Below, piece after piece: positions 1 to 5,655 of a stretch of DNA of 5,655 bases. A model generated the notes under the pieces. That model made no database searches and was not told the DNA's origin. It worked only from the letters and a program-made list of their open reading frames with translations. A program made the translations under genes and the position numbers. Positions within the stretch are counted from its first letter, which is position 1; every line of letters starts with the position of its first letter. Source of the DNA: Actinomycetota bacterium (GTDB lineage Bacteria > Actinomycetota > Actinomycetes > Actinomycetales > Microbacteriaceae). The stretch lies in NCBI GenBank assembly GCA_009704605.1, contig WLDW01000061.1:1-5655 (forward strand), read 5' to 3'.

Positions 1-390
1 AAGGTAGCTGCCGGATGGGTTGATTTCGACTCAGCAGTATCAACACCAGAACTTATGGGTAAGGTCGGTCGTCTTGGAAAGGTCCTAGGTCCTCGTAACC
101 TAATGCCAAACCCAAAGACCGGAACCGTGACCCCAGATGTTGCAAAGGCTGTAACTGACATCAAGGGCGGAAAGATCGAGTTCCGTATCGACAAGCAGTC
201 AAACCTTCACTTCATTATTGGTAAGGCTTCCTTCTCAGCTAGCCAGCTAGTTGAAAACCTAGCTGCGGCTATGGACGAGATTCAGCGTCTAAAGCCAGCA
301 AGCTCAAAGGGTAAGTACATTATCAAGACAGCTCTTTCCACTACCTTTGGTCCAGGCATCTTGCTGGACACCACAGTAGCCAAGGCCTAA
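1..390 (+). CDS. rplA: 50S ribosomal protein L1, C-terminal part (5' end outside window)
   Basis: This is the last 129 codons of ribosomal protein L1, open at the left edge and ending in TAA at 388-390. L1 binds 23S rRNA at the L1 stalk and helps release deacylated tRNA; in many bacteria it also represses its own operon by binding the mRNA leader. The hallmark block [20 protein letters not shown] (from base 55) is nearly invariant in bacterial L1. It is followed by [13 protein letters not shown], then GKIEFRIDK and the end domain with KGKYI and TTFGPG. Frame 1 is open from base 1 ([18 protein letters not shown] before the first ATG), so the ATG at 55 is internal and not a start. Leucine codons are unusual for an actinobacterium: 5 of 11 are CTA. 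A terminator follows at once, so this is the end of the transcript; the gene before it, outside the window, is probably rplK. Identification is very secure. Confidence 0.97.
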   Translation, partial: KVAAGWVDFDSAVSTPELMGKVGRLGKVLGPRNLMPNPKTGTVTPDVAKAVTDIKGGKIEFRIDKQSNLHFIIGKASFSASQLVENLAAAMDEIQRLKPASSKGKYIIKTALSTTFGPGILLDTTVAKA

Positions 391-396
391 CGAATA

Positions 397-438
397 AGCC
401 AAAGAGCCGAAGACTTTGTCGTCTTCGGCTCTGGCTTT
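397..438 (+). terminator. Rho-independent terminator of the rplA transcript
   Basis: A perfect 12-bp stem (AGAGCCGAAGAC at 403-414 with GTCTTCGGCTCT at 421-432) closes a 6-nt loop. The stem is extended by AGCC/GGCT (397-400 with 433-436) past a 2-nt bulge. Only a short T run (436-438, then AGG) follows, but stem strength and position, 6 nt after the rplA stop codon, make termination the natural reading. It separates ribosomal protein expression from gabD. Confidence 0.88.
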
Positions 439-440
439 AG

Positions 441-454
441 GTCTAGAACTAGAC
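441..454. promoter_or_regulatory. Perfect inverted repeat, candidate operator upstream of gabD
   Basis: GTCTAG-AA-CTAGAC is a perfect palindrome with 6-bp arms and a 2-nt centre, lying 57 nt before the gabD start codon and just after the rplA terminator. The size and symmetry suit a site for a dimeric regulator of the gabD-lipoprotein unit, but no regulator gene is in the window and no clear -35/-10 pair could be assigned around it. A chance palindrome is possible, since CTAG is common in this DNA. Confidence 0.3.
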
Positions 455-511
455 TTGAACCAGAAAGCCCAAATCACCAAGGCCTAAAAAGCCTGTAAGG
501 ACGAGTGCCAG

Positions 512-1990
512 ATGTTCTCCGCAGCAGATGAAAAGCGCGTATTAGATCTTGTTCCACGGGGCATTTTTGTTAACGGCTCCTGGAAAGACTCAGCCGACAA
601 GAAAACTCTTGATGTAATCGACCCAGCGACCGGCAAGGTACTTGTTTCCATTGCCGACGCTGCCCCAGAAGATGGCATGGCCGCGATTGAGGCAGCTCAC
701 AACGCCCAAGCCGCCTGGGCTAAAACCGCTCCAAGAGAGCGTGCCGAGATCTTGCGCGCAGCCTTTGAAAAAGTCACCGAGATGGCCGACGAGTTTGCAC
801 TTGTTATGTCTCTAGAGATGGGTAAACCGTTTGCCGAGGCCAAGGGAGAGGTAGCCTACGGAGCAGAGTTTTTGCGCTGGTTCTCCGAAGAAGCCCCAAG
901 AATTACCGGCCGCTATGGCACAGCTCCCGATGGCAAGAACCGCATCATGGTTCTAAAAAAGCCAGTTGGCCCATCGCTGTTTATTACTCCCTGGAACTTC
1001 CCGCTAGCGATGGCAACCCGCAAGATGGCACCAGCCATCGCAGCTGGCTGCACCATGATCCTAAAGCCTGCTGCCCTGACACCTTTGACCTCGATGTTGT
1101 TCGTAAAAGTCTTGGAAGACATTGGTTTACCAAAGGGAGTCATCAACGTTGTTCAGACAACAAGACCAGGTTTGGTTACCGGGCCAATCATCAAGGACGA
1201 AAGACTTCGCAAACTTTCTTTCACTGGATCTACCGGTGTTGGAAGAGCACTAATTGCTGATTCAGCAGATCGAGTGCTAAAGGTCTCTATGGAACTTGGC
1301 GGAAACGCGCCGTTTATTGTTTTCGAAGATGCAGATCTAGATAAGGCAGTCGATGGTGCGATGCTAGCCAAACTTCGCAACATGGGAGAAGCCTGCACCG
1401 CAGCTAACCGAATGATTGTTCACGAATCGGTAGCAGCAGAATTTTCCAAGCGCCTCGCAGACAAGATGTCCAAACTGAAAGTTTCTAGAGGAACCGAAGA
1501 CGGAGCAAACATCGGACCACTTATCGATGAAAAGAGTCGCAGCGCTGTTCACGCGCTGGTAGCTGATGCTGTTTCTAAGGGAGCCAAGGTTCTAACCGGT
1601 GGAGCAATTCCAGCAGGGGAGGGATACTTCTACCCGCCAACAGTTTTGGTTGATGTGCCAACAAATGCAGAAATTCTCAAAGAAGAAATCTTTGGTCCCG
1701 TGGCACCGGTGGTTACCTTCAAGACTGAAGATGAAGCAGTCAAGATTGCAAACTCCACCGAGTATGGATTAATCGCTTACGCGTTCACCCAGAACCTAAA
1801 TCGTGGGCTGAGACTCGCGGAAAGGCTTGAAGTAGGCATGTTTGGACTAAACGCTGGGGTGATTTCAAACCCGGCTGCGCCATTTGGAGGAGTAAAATCG
1901 TCAGGGTTAGGCCGTGAAGGCGGTTTTGAGGGAATCGAAGAGTATCTAGAAACTGTCTATGTCGGCATCGCTGATCCGATGAACGACTAA
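512..1990 (+). CDS. gabD: Succinate-semialdehyde dehydrogenase, GabD type (aldehyde dehydrogenase superfamily)
   Basis: This 492-aa cytoplasmic enzyme probably oxidises succinate semialdehyde to succinate with NAD(P)+, the last step of the GABA shunt and of 4-hydroxybutyrate or putrescine breakdown, feeding the TCA cycle. All ALDH landmarks are in order: PWNFP (160-164) with oxyanion Asn162, LKPAA with cofactor-binding Lys185, FTGSTGVG (237-244) for the Rossmann loop, MELGGN with general base Glu261, GEACTAANR with catalytic Cys295, EEIFGP (391-396), and the C-terminal PFGGVKSSGLGREGG. Position 188 is Ala where NAD-specific ALDHs carry Glu (KPAE), so NADP+ use is plausible (inference). Length is normal for the family. 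The ATG at 512 is preceded by AAGGA (497-501) at a 10-nt spacing. The lipoprotein gene follows after 27 nt and is probably co-transcribed. Exact substrate is inferred from family resemblance; another semialdehyde is the main alternative. Confidence 0.9.
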   Translation: MFSAADEKRVLDLVPRGIFVNGSWKDSADKKTLDVIDPATGKVLVSIADAAPEDGMAAIEAAHNAQAAWAKTAPRERAEILRAAFEKVTEMADEFALVMSLEMGKPFAEAKGEVAYGAEFLRWFSEEAPRITGRYGTAPDGKNRIMVLKKPVGPSLFITPWNFPLAMATRKMAPAIAAGCTMILKPAALTPLTSMLFVKVLEDIGLPKGVINVVQTTRPGLVTGPIIKDERLRKLSFTGSTGVGRALIADSADRVLKVSMELGGNAPFIVFEDADLDKAVDGAMLAKLRNMGEACTAANRMIVHESVAAEFSKRLADKMSKLKVSRGTEDGANIGPLIDEKSRSAVHALVADAVSKGAKVLTGGAIPAGEGYFYPPTVLVDVPTNAEILKEEIFGPVAPVVTFKTEDEAVKIANSTEYGLIAYAFTQNLNRGLRLAERLEVGMFGLNAGVISNPAAPFGGVKSSGLGREGGFEGIEEYLETVYVGIADPMND

Positions 1991-2017
1991 CAACAAGGGA
2001 AAAGGGAAATAGCCGGA

Positions 2018-3067
2018 ATGAGAAAATCAACTTTGAAGATTACAAAAACAGTTTCCATTTTGGCTGTTGCCGGACTTGTTCTTGCAGGATGTGCTGAGCC
2101 TCGGGTTGAAGAACCAGAAGCAGTTGTTTACCCGATTGCTCCGCTAACAGGTGTTGCTTACATGAGTGAGTCTGATATTCCAGACACCAATGCCCTTCCT
2201 GCTGTTACTTGCAAAGTAGACAACGCTCCTGCTGGTCGACCTCAATTTAACCTAAACAAGACCGACATCGTCCACGTTGAGATGGTGGAAGGTGGACTTA
2301 CCAGGCTAGTTGCAACTTGGCACTCACAGCCAGTGGACAAAGTTGGACCAGTTAGATCAGTTCGTCCAATGGACGCTGACATCGCAGCAGCCTTTGGCGG
2401 CATCTTCTGCTACTCCGGAGGAGTAGACATGTTTATTGCTTTGCTTCAGGACACTTCTATGTACCTAGCTGATGAGAACACTCAGCAGTCGGTCAAGCCA
2501 AACAGCTTCTCAAGAACCCCAGAAAGAAATGCTCCACACAACATGGTTGTCGACATGGGTCTACTACAGTCCCAGCACGAAGACCTTGCCGCACCACAAT
2601 CAATCTTCAACTATGCAGCATTCTTGGACGAAACCCAAGACTACGAACCAGCAAGTGCTAGCTCTGGTAAGGCAAACTCGGATCTAACAGTTGAATACCC
2701 GGATGCAACTAGCTACTGGGCAGGAGATGGCTCCGGTAATCTTCTTCGCACTCAGGATGGTCAGCCACACATGGATGGCGTTTCAGAAGAACAAGTAAGA
2801 GCAAAAAACGTTGTTGTTTTAGAAGTGCAGATTGATAGCAGCATCCGAGATGTTCGCTATGGAGTAATTCCTAAAACGATAATGATCGGCTCTGGAAAAG
2901 TATGGGTATTTATCGATGGCAAGTACATCGAGGGAACCTGGACTAAAGCTTCTCAGACCTCACCTATTGAACTACTAGATTCAACTGGTGCTGTGATTAA
3001 GCTAGCCCCTGGAAACACCTGGGTTGAGCTCAAGCCAGACACCGCAACTTTGACAATCACCCCATAA
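2018..3067 (+). CDS. DUF3048 (YerB-like) lipoprotein
   Basis: This 349-aa exported lipoprotein is of unknown function. The N-terminus is a clear lipoprotein signal: positively charged MRKSTLKITK, a hydrophobic stretch, then lipobox LAGC with lipidated Cys25. The mature protein would sit on the outer face of the membrane. The DUF3048 N-domain is recognised from PLTG (42-45), CKVDNAPAGRPQ (65-76), ADIV-like TDIVHVEMVEGGLTR (82-96), VGPVRSVRP (109-117), YSGG (132-135) and NAPHN (171-175). The C-domain shows GKVWVFIDGKYIEGTW (293-308) and PGNTWVELKP (331-340). Cys65 and Cys131 both lie in the first domain and could form a disulfide (inference). A purine-rich stretch at 1996-2006 (GGGAAAAGGGA) supplies the ribosome-binding site for the ATG at 2018. 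It lies 27 nt after gabD, so read-through from that gene is likely, although no functional link between the two is known to me. It converges on the transferase gene 48 nt away. Confidence 0.88.
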   Translation: MRKSTLKITKTVSILAVAGLVLAGCAEPRVEEPEAVVYPIAPLTGVAYMSESDIPDTNALPAVTCKVDNAPAGRPQFNLNKTDIVHVEMVEGGLTRLVATWHSQPVDKVGPVRSVRPMDADIAAAFGGIFCYSGGVDMFIALLQDTSMYLADENTQQSVKPNSFSRTPERNAPHNMVVDMGLLQSQHEDLAAPQSIFNYAAFLDETQDYEPASASSGKANSDLTVEYPDATSYWAGDGSGNLLRTQDGQPHMDGVSEEQVRAKNVVVLEVQIDSSIRDVRYGVIPKTIMIGSGKVWVFIDGKYIEGTWTKASQTSPIELLDSTGAVIKLAPGNTWVELKPDTATLTITP

Positions 3068-3115
3068 GTTCAAAAGAACTAAAACCCCCGTATTTACTGG
3101 GCTGTAGGGCAGGAA

Positions 3116-4402
3116 CTAGTCCTCGAAGGGCTCCCGCCCGGCAGCTAGTTCCCAAGGGGTGGCCTTGATGGCATCTTTGGAGACCAGAGGAGATGGACCG
3201 CCCACGAAATCCTCGTAGACGATTTCGATTATCCGGCTAGCCGACTCTCCTGGGTGAGGTGAGCTTGCCTCAACTAGTTTCTGAATCTCTTTTTCTCTAC
3301 TTGGCAAAGAATTGCTCTTTGCTTTTTCAATCATCTCTGTTAGCTCTGCAAATGTTTTGACTCTTATTGAACTCGATGCAGCAATTTCACCTGTAGCACT
3401 TAACTTCCAGTGATCAGCATTTTCAAAAAAGATTGCAGGCTTGCCTGTAACAAGTGGATACTCACCCAAAAATGAAATTCCATCGGTGACCAATATGTCT
3501 GTCGCTAGAAACAAACCCGCATAAGAACCATCTTCATCCACCGAAGTGTTTGGTAATTCATCCCAAGACTTTCTCCAAAAAGACAATTCAGATTCCGTTA
3601 AAACATTTCTATCGGTTAGTGTGCTCCACAGGAACGGGTGTGGTCGCAAAACAATTTGAATATCTGAATTTGCTTTTGCAAATTCCAACATCTGAACATA
3701 AATCTTTGAAAACACACCAAAGTTATACCAGTGAGGTGAATAAGAATGATGCGGAGCCCAAACAATTTTGAATTTTCCTTCTTCAAGCGGCCAAGATGAC
3801 CTTCCAGCTTTTGCTTCATGCGCTAAATTGTCAATTTTTGGTGAACCGGTGAAGTGAACATAAGAATTTCCACGCTCAGTTAACGCATATGCATCAACAA
3901 CGTCTCTTTCTTGAGTGAACACAAGCGATGCAAGTTGGTGAAGACGCTGTGTGAACAGGTGAGTTGCCACCGGAGCATCACCTTGACCACCACCTGGCTC
4001 ATCATCAGGCTCGTCAACCATCACCAAAGAGAAATATGGAACATAGACGAGCCTGGTGAACTCCACCAGCTGATCAAACCTGAGTGCTGGTTGGTAGTTT
4101 CGCTGCCAGGGGTAGTTCACAAAGACATAATCGGGGGCTAAATCCTTCAAAATGGCCAAACCATCCTGGTTTTGGCTCCCCGAACCCCCGGAATTTAGCC
4201 GAATATGGGGGATTTCCTTGCCTTCGAAGAAGGCATGGGCCTTCTCCTCCTGGGCATAGGCCAATTGGCCAGTTAGCTTCCTGGGCATGGACACCCCAAT
4301 TGGCTCAAAACGGGGGACTTTGGCCATTTTTTGGTAGATCTCGTCAACGGCATCCCAAGCCTCAAAATAAAGACCTAAAAACACGACTTTGATGGGTTCC
4401 AT
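3116..4402 (-). CDS. Probable CDP-glycerol glycerophosphotransferase-like GT-B transferase
   Basis: This 428-aa protein has the layout of a GT-B transferase of the TagB/TagF (CDP-glycerol glycerophosphotransferase) type. That family adds polyol-phosphate units to envelope polymers from CDP-activated donors at the inner face of the membrane. The N-terminal half begins MEPIKVVFLGLYFEAWDAV, a Rossmann-like strand and helix, and contains an acidic/glycine-rich loop (DEPDDEPGGGQGD, 130-142). The C-terminal half has GSPKID (186-191), VWAPHHSYSP (214-223), IVLRPHP (250-256), and TDGISFLGEY (306-315) followed by GKPAIFF (320-326). RPHP and TD-x-x-SF-x-x-EY match in place the conserved His and Asp/Ser motifs of TagF-like donor sites. 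No membrane segment or signal peptide is seen. The start ATG (4400-4402) has only a weak TAGG about 8 nt upstream. Base composition shifts within the gene: about 39 % GC over 3301-3900 against 52-59 % on both sides. Donor and acceptor are not determinable; another nucleotide-sugar or polysaccharide transferase of the same fold is possible. Confidence 0.72.
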   Translation of the reverse strand: MEPIKVVFLGLYFEAWDAVDEIYQKMAKVPRFEPIGVSMPRKLTGQLAYAQEEKAHAFFEGKEIPHIRLNSGGSGSQNQDGLAILKDLAPDYVFVNYPWQRNYQPALRFDQLVEFTRLVYVPYFSLVMVDEPDDEPGGGQGDAPVATHLFTQRLHQLASLVFTQERDVVDAYALTERGNSYVHFTGSPKIDNLAHEAKAGRSSWPLEEGKFKIVWAPHHSYSPHWYNFGVFSKIYVQMLEFAKANSDIQIVLRPHPFLWSTLTDRNVLTESELSFWRKSWDELPNTSVDEDGSYAGLFLATDILVTDGISFLGEYPLVTGKPAIFFENADHWKLSATGEIAASSSIRVKTFAELTEMIEKAKSNSLPSREKEIQKLVEASSPHPGESASRIIEIVYEDFVGGPSPLVSKDAIKATPWELAAGREPFED

Positions 4403-4607
4403 CCCCCAAACCTAGCAAAGTCCTAGGAAATAGCCATTTGGACCAATTTTGATGAATTTTTCAGCCATGACACGATTTGGGGTCTAAAAACAGGTGGCTA
4501 CCATCCTGTTTCCAGAGGGCTCATATAAGGGTGTAGTTAGCATGGAAAAGTCCCCAAAAACCTAGGAAATCAAAGGGATTTCTCGACACTTGTGAGGCGT
4601 TGTTTTT
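4403..4607. other. Divergent intergenic region between the transferase and Gly-rich genes
   Basis: This 205-nt region must hold the promoters of both divergent genes. It contains an exact direct repeat CCTAGGAAAT (4422-4431 and 4561-4570). Each copy lies beside a similar C-run/A-run/CCTAG stretch (4402-4420 and 4551-4570). It also holds the hairpin at 4488-4511. A possible -10 (TATAAG, 4524-4529) faces the Gly-rich gene but lacks a recognisable -35, so promoter assignment stays weak. No convincing minus-strand promoter was found. A 7-codon ORF at 4542-4565 is noise-level. No longer coding sequence is supported here. Confidence 0.55.
4488..4511. promoter_or_regulatory. Inverted repeat/hairpin in the divergent promoter region
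   Basis: AAACAGG (4488-4494) is perfectly complementary to CCTGTTT (4505-4511). TGG/CCA (4495-4497 with 4501-4503) extends the stem inward past a single bulged T, leaving a 3-nt loop. A further TCT/AGA pair (4483-4485 with 4514-4516) lies outside a 2x2 mismatch. On the minus strand the stem runs into TTTTT, giving it the look of a small intrinsic terminator or attenuator in the leader of the transferase gene. As DNA it could be an operator just upstream of the TATAAG at 4524. Which role applies cannot be told from sequence alone. Confidence 0.4.
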
Positions 4608-5655
4608 ATGGCAATTCGGGCATTCGGAAGGCTGCTATTTAGTGGCTTTGCCCTGCCCAAATTAGACCCAAAAGGCCCTAATTCTGGAGGCAAATATGCC
4701 GCCAAAACCCTGTTTATGTCCCTCAGATCCAGGCGCGTGCTCAAGTGGATGGTTCCAGGTCTGGCCTTTATGGTGCTTTTGGCATCTACTCAGACTTCAA
4801 ACGCGGCAACTCTTTCTTCGAATTCAAACCAATGCCAAGTCGAAGTTGGCAGCACGTCCGGAGTATCAATCAGTCTTTCTTCCAACAAGTGTGTTCTGAC
4901 CTTTGAGTGGTGGGGTTCTCACACTTGGACCGCCCCAGCCGGCGTCACATCTTTCGACACTCTTGTGGTAGCAGGTGGTGGAGGAGGTGGTGCCGACGGT
5001 GGTAGCGGTGGTGGATCTGGATCAATGTACGAGGCAACAGTAAACCTCAACGGAAACACCGGAAGACAATTCGACATTTTAGTTGGAGTTGGCGGTACGC
5101 GAATAACTCACACAGCAGTTGGCGGCGAAGCGTATAGTCCTAACGGTTCAGCTGGTGGAAACTCTTCAATCACGCAAAGCACTTCCGGATTCTCCGTGAC
5201 CACATATGGCGGCTCACCCGGTGTTTGGCCCGATTGGAACATCTCTCGGGCTGGTGGTGTTGGTGGATCGCAACCTGTCGTTGTTGCAGGTTCGTTTTCA
5301 CTCAGTAGCACTGCGTCCCACACGGGCCGGACGGGTGCTGCCGCTCCTCCTGCCGGATGGGCGAGCAGCGGCTACAACGGCTCTAATGGCGCTACCTCTA
5401 GCCTGTTTGGCGGCACTTTCATTGGAAGCGGTGGAAGTGGAGCAATATCCGACGGCGGCATCAGGCATGGTGGATCCGGAGGCACTGGAGGTGGTGGAGT
5501 AGGTTCCGGTGGTAACTTCAGTGACAATCTCGCTGATTACTTTGCTGGACATGGTGGCACAAACACCGGTGGTGGAGGTGGTGGTGGAGCCCGAAACGGA
5601 GAGACTTACGCGTACACCATTGCTGGCAGAACTGACCGCTTCAGAAATGGTGGTA
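4608..5655 (+). CDS. Secreted glycine-rich surface protein (3' end outside window)
   Basis: This frame is open for 349 codons to the right edge, with no stop seen. Residues 37-67 form a Sec signal peptide: basic MSLRSRRVLKW, hydrophobic MVPGLAFMVLLAS, then small-residue cleavage region TSNAA. A short segment with two Cys (76 and 95, possible disulfide) leads to FEWWGSHTWTAPAGVTSFDTLVVAG, the entry motif common in bacterial glycine-rich-domain surface proteins. Then follow Gly6 (123-128) and sequence of about 30 % Gly, rich in Ser, Thr and Asn, up to Gly7 at 321-327. The role is unknown; adhesion or a fibrous surface layer is inference. Start choice is uncertain. ATG 4608 has GAGG (4594-4597) at 10 nt but puts 36 residues before the signal peptide. 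ATG 4716 gives a textbook signal peptide but has no Shine-Dalgarno sequence. A stop at 4593-4595 bars any earlier start. It is divergent from the transferase gene, suggesting a shared envelope role. The total length cannot be known. Confidence 0.8.
   Translation, partial: MAIRAFGRLLFSGFALPKLDPKGPNSGGKYAAKTLFMSLRSRRVLKWMVPGLAFMVLLASTQTSNAATLSSNSNQCQVEVGSTSGVSISLSSNKCVLTFEWWGSHTWTAPAGVTSFDTLVVAGGGGGGADGGSGGGSGSMYEATVNLNGNTGRQFDILVGVGGTRITHTAVGGEAYSPNGSAGGNSSITQSTSGFSVTTYGGSPGVWPDWNISRAGGVGGSQPVVVAGSFSLSSTASHTGRTGAAAPPAGWASSGYNGSNGATSSLFGGTFIGSGGSGAISDGGIRHGGSGGTGGGGVGSGGNFSDNLADYFAGHGGTNTGGGGGGGARNGETYAYTIAGRTDRFRNGG

Noticed and set aside
2472..2687. 71-codon ORF inside the lipoprotein gene in another frame
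   Set aside because: It lies entirely within the well-supported DUF3048 coding sequence and shows no recognisable domain.
3067..3080. AGTTC-AAAA-GAACT hairpin between the two convergent genes as a bidirectional terminator
   Set aside because: The stem is only 5 bp, AT-leaning, overlaps the stop codon and has no T run on either side. No better terminator was found in 3068-3115.
4084..4392. 102-codon plus-strand ORF opposite the transferase N-terminus
   Set aside because: Its Pro/Arg-rich composition follows from reading GC-rich codons backwards, it has no recognisable motif, and it is fully covered by the better-supported minus-strand gene.
4542..4565. Seven-codon ORF (MEKSPKT) as a leader peptide
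   Set aside because: No Shine-Dalgarno sequence and no run of regulatory codons; ORFs this short occur by chance.
4562..4744. 60-codon minus-strand ORF across the Gly-rich gene start
   Set aside because: No motif and no strong ribosome site. It covers the opposite strand of the signal-peptide coding region and looks like chance.
5206..5552. Overlapping plus- and minus-strand ORFs within the Gly-rich region
   Set aside because: Glycine codons (GGN) rarely give stop codons in other frames, so long shadow ORFs are expected. They lack motifs and are biased in composition.
4974..5590. GGTGGTGGA-like runs as a tandem DNA repeat or CRISPR-like array
   Set aside because: No constant unit length or spacer pattern. 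The runs are glycine codons in a continuous reading frame with mixed third bases.

Overview
The window reads as part of an actinobacterial chromosome of moderate GC content. The best fit is a small-genome freshwater actinomycete of the Microbacteriaceae type (Luna-cluster relatives such as Rhodoluna or Aquiluna). That placement is inference from the style of the L1, SSADH and DUF3048 proteins together with near-50 % GC. It was not tested by any search.

Layout, left to right. (1) Bases 1-390 hold the 3' end of rplA (ribosomal protein L1), closed by a strong intrinsic terminator at 397-438. (2) After a perfect 14-nt inverted repeat (441-454) come two same-strand genes 27 nt apart: a GabD-type succinate-semialdehyde dehydrogenase (512-1990) and a DUF3048/YerB-like lipoprotein (2018-3067). 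(3) A convergent gene on the minus strand (3116-4402) encodes a GT-B protein that resembles the CDP-glycerol glycerophosphotransferase (TagB/TagF) family. (4) A 205-nt divergent intergenic region (4403-4607) carries a hairpin/inverted repeat and a repeated 10-mer. (5) From 4608 to the right edge runs an open, incomplete gene for a secreted, very glycine-rich surface protein. It starts with a signal peptide and a W-T-A-P-A-G-V-T type entry module, followed by glycine-rich sequence of about 30 % Gly.

How the genes fit together. The first half is housekeeping: translation, then central metabolism (GABA shunt/succinate) and an envelope lipoprotein of unknown function. The second half is cell-envelope material: a probable polyol-phosphate or glycan transferase divergent from a secreted Gly-rich protein. 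The envelope half is also the odd half. The transferase gene is a base-composition mosaic (AT-rich catalytic core, GC-richer ends), the Gly-rich gene has an ambiguous start, and the shared regulatory region has symmetric elements. No mobile element, CRISPR array, tRNA or rRNA gene was seen. I found no convincing evidence of a wholly new system. The strongest leads are the mosaic transferase and the Gly-rich protein with its control region.
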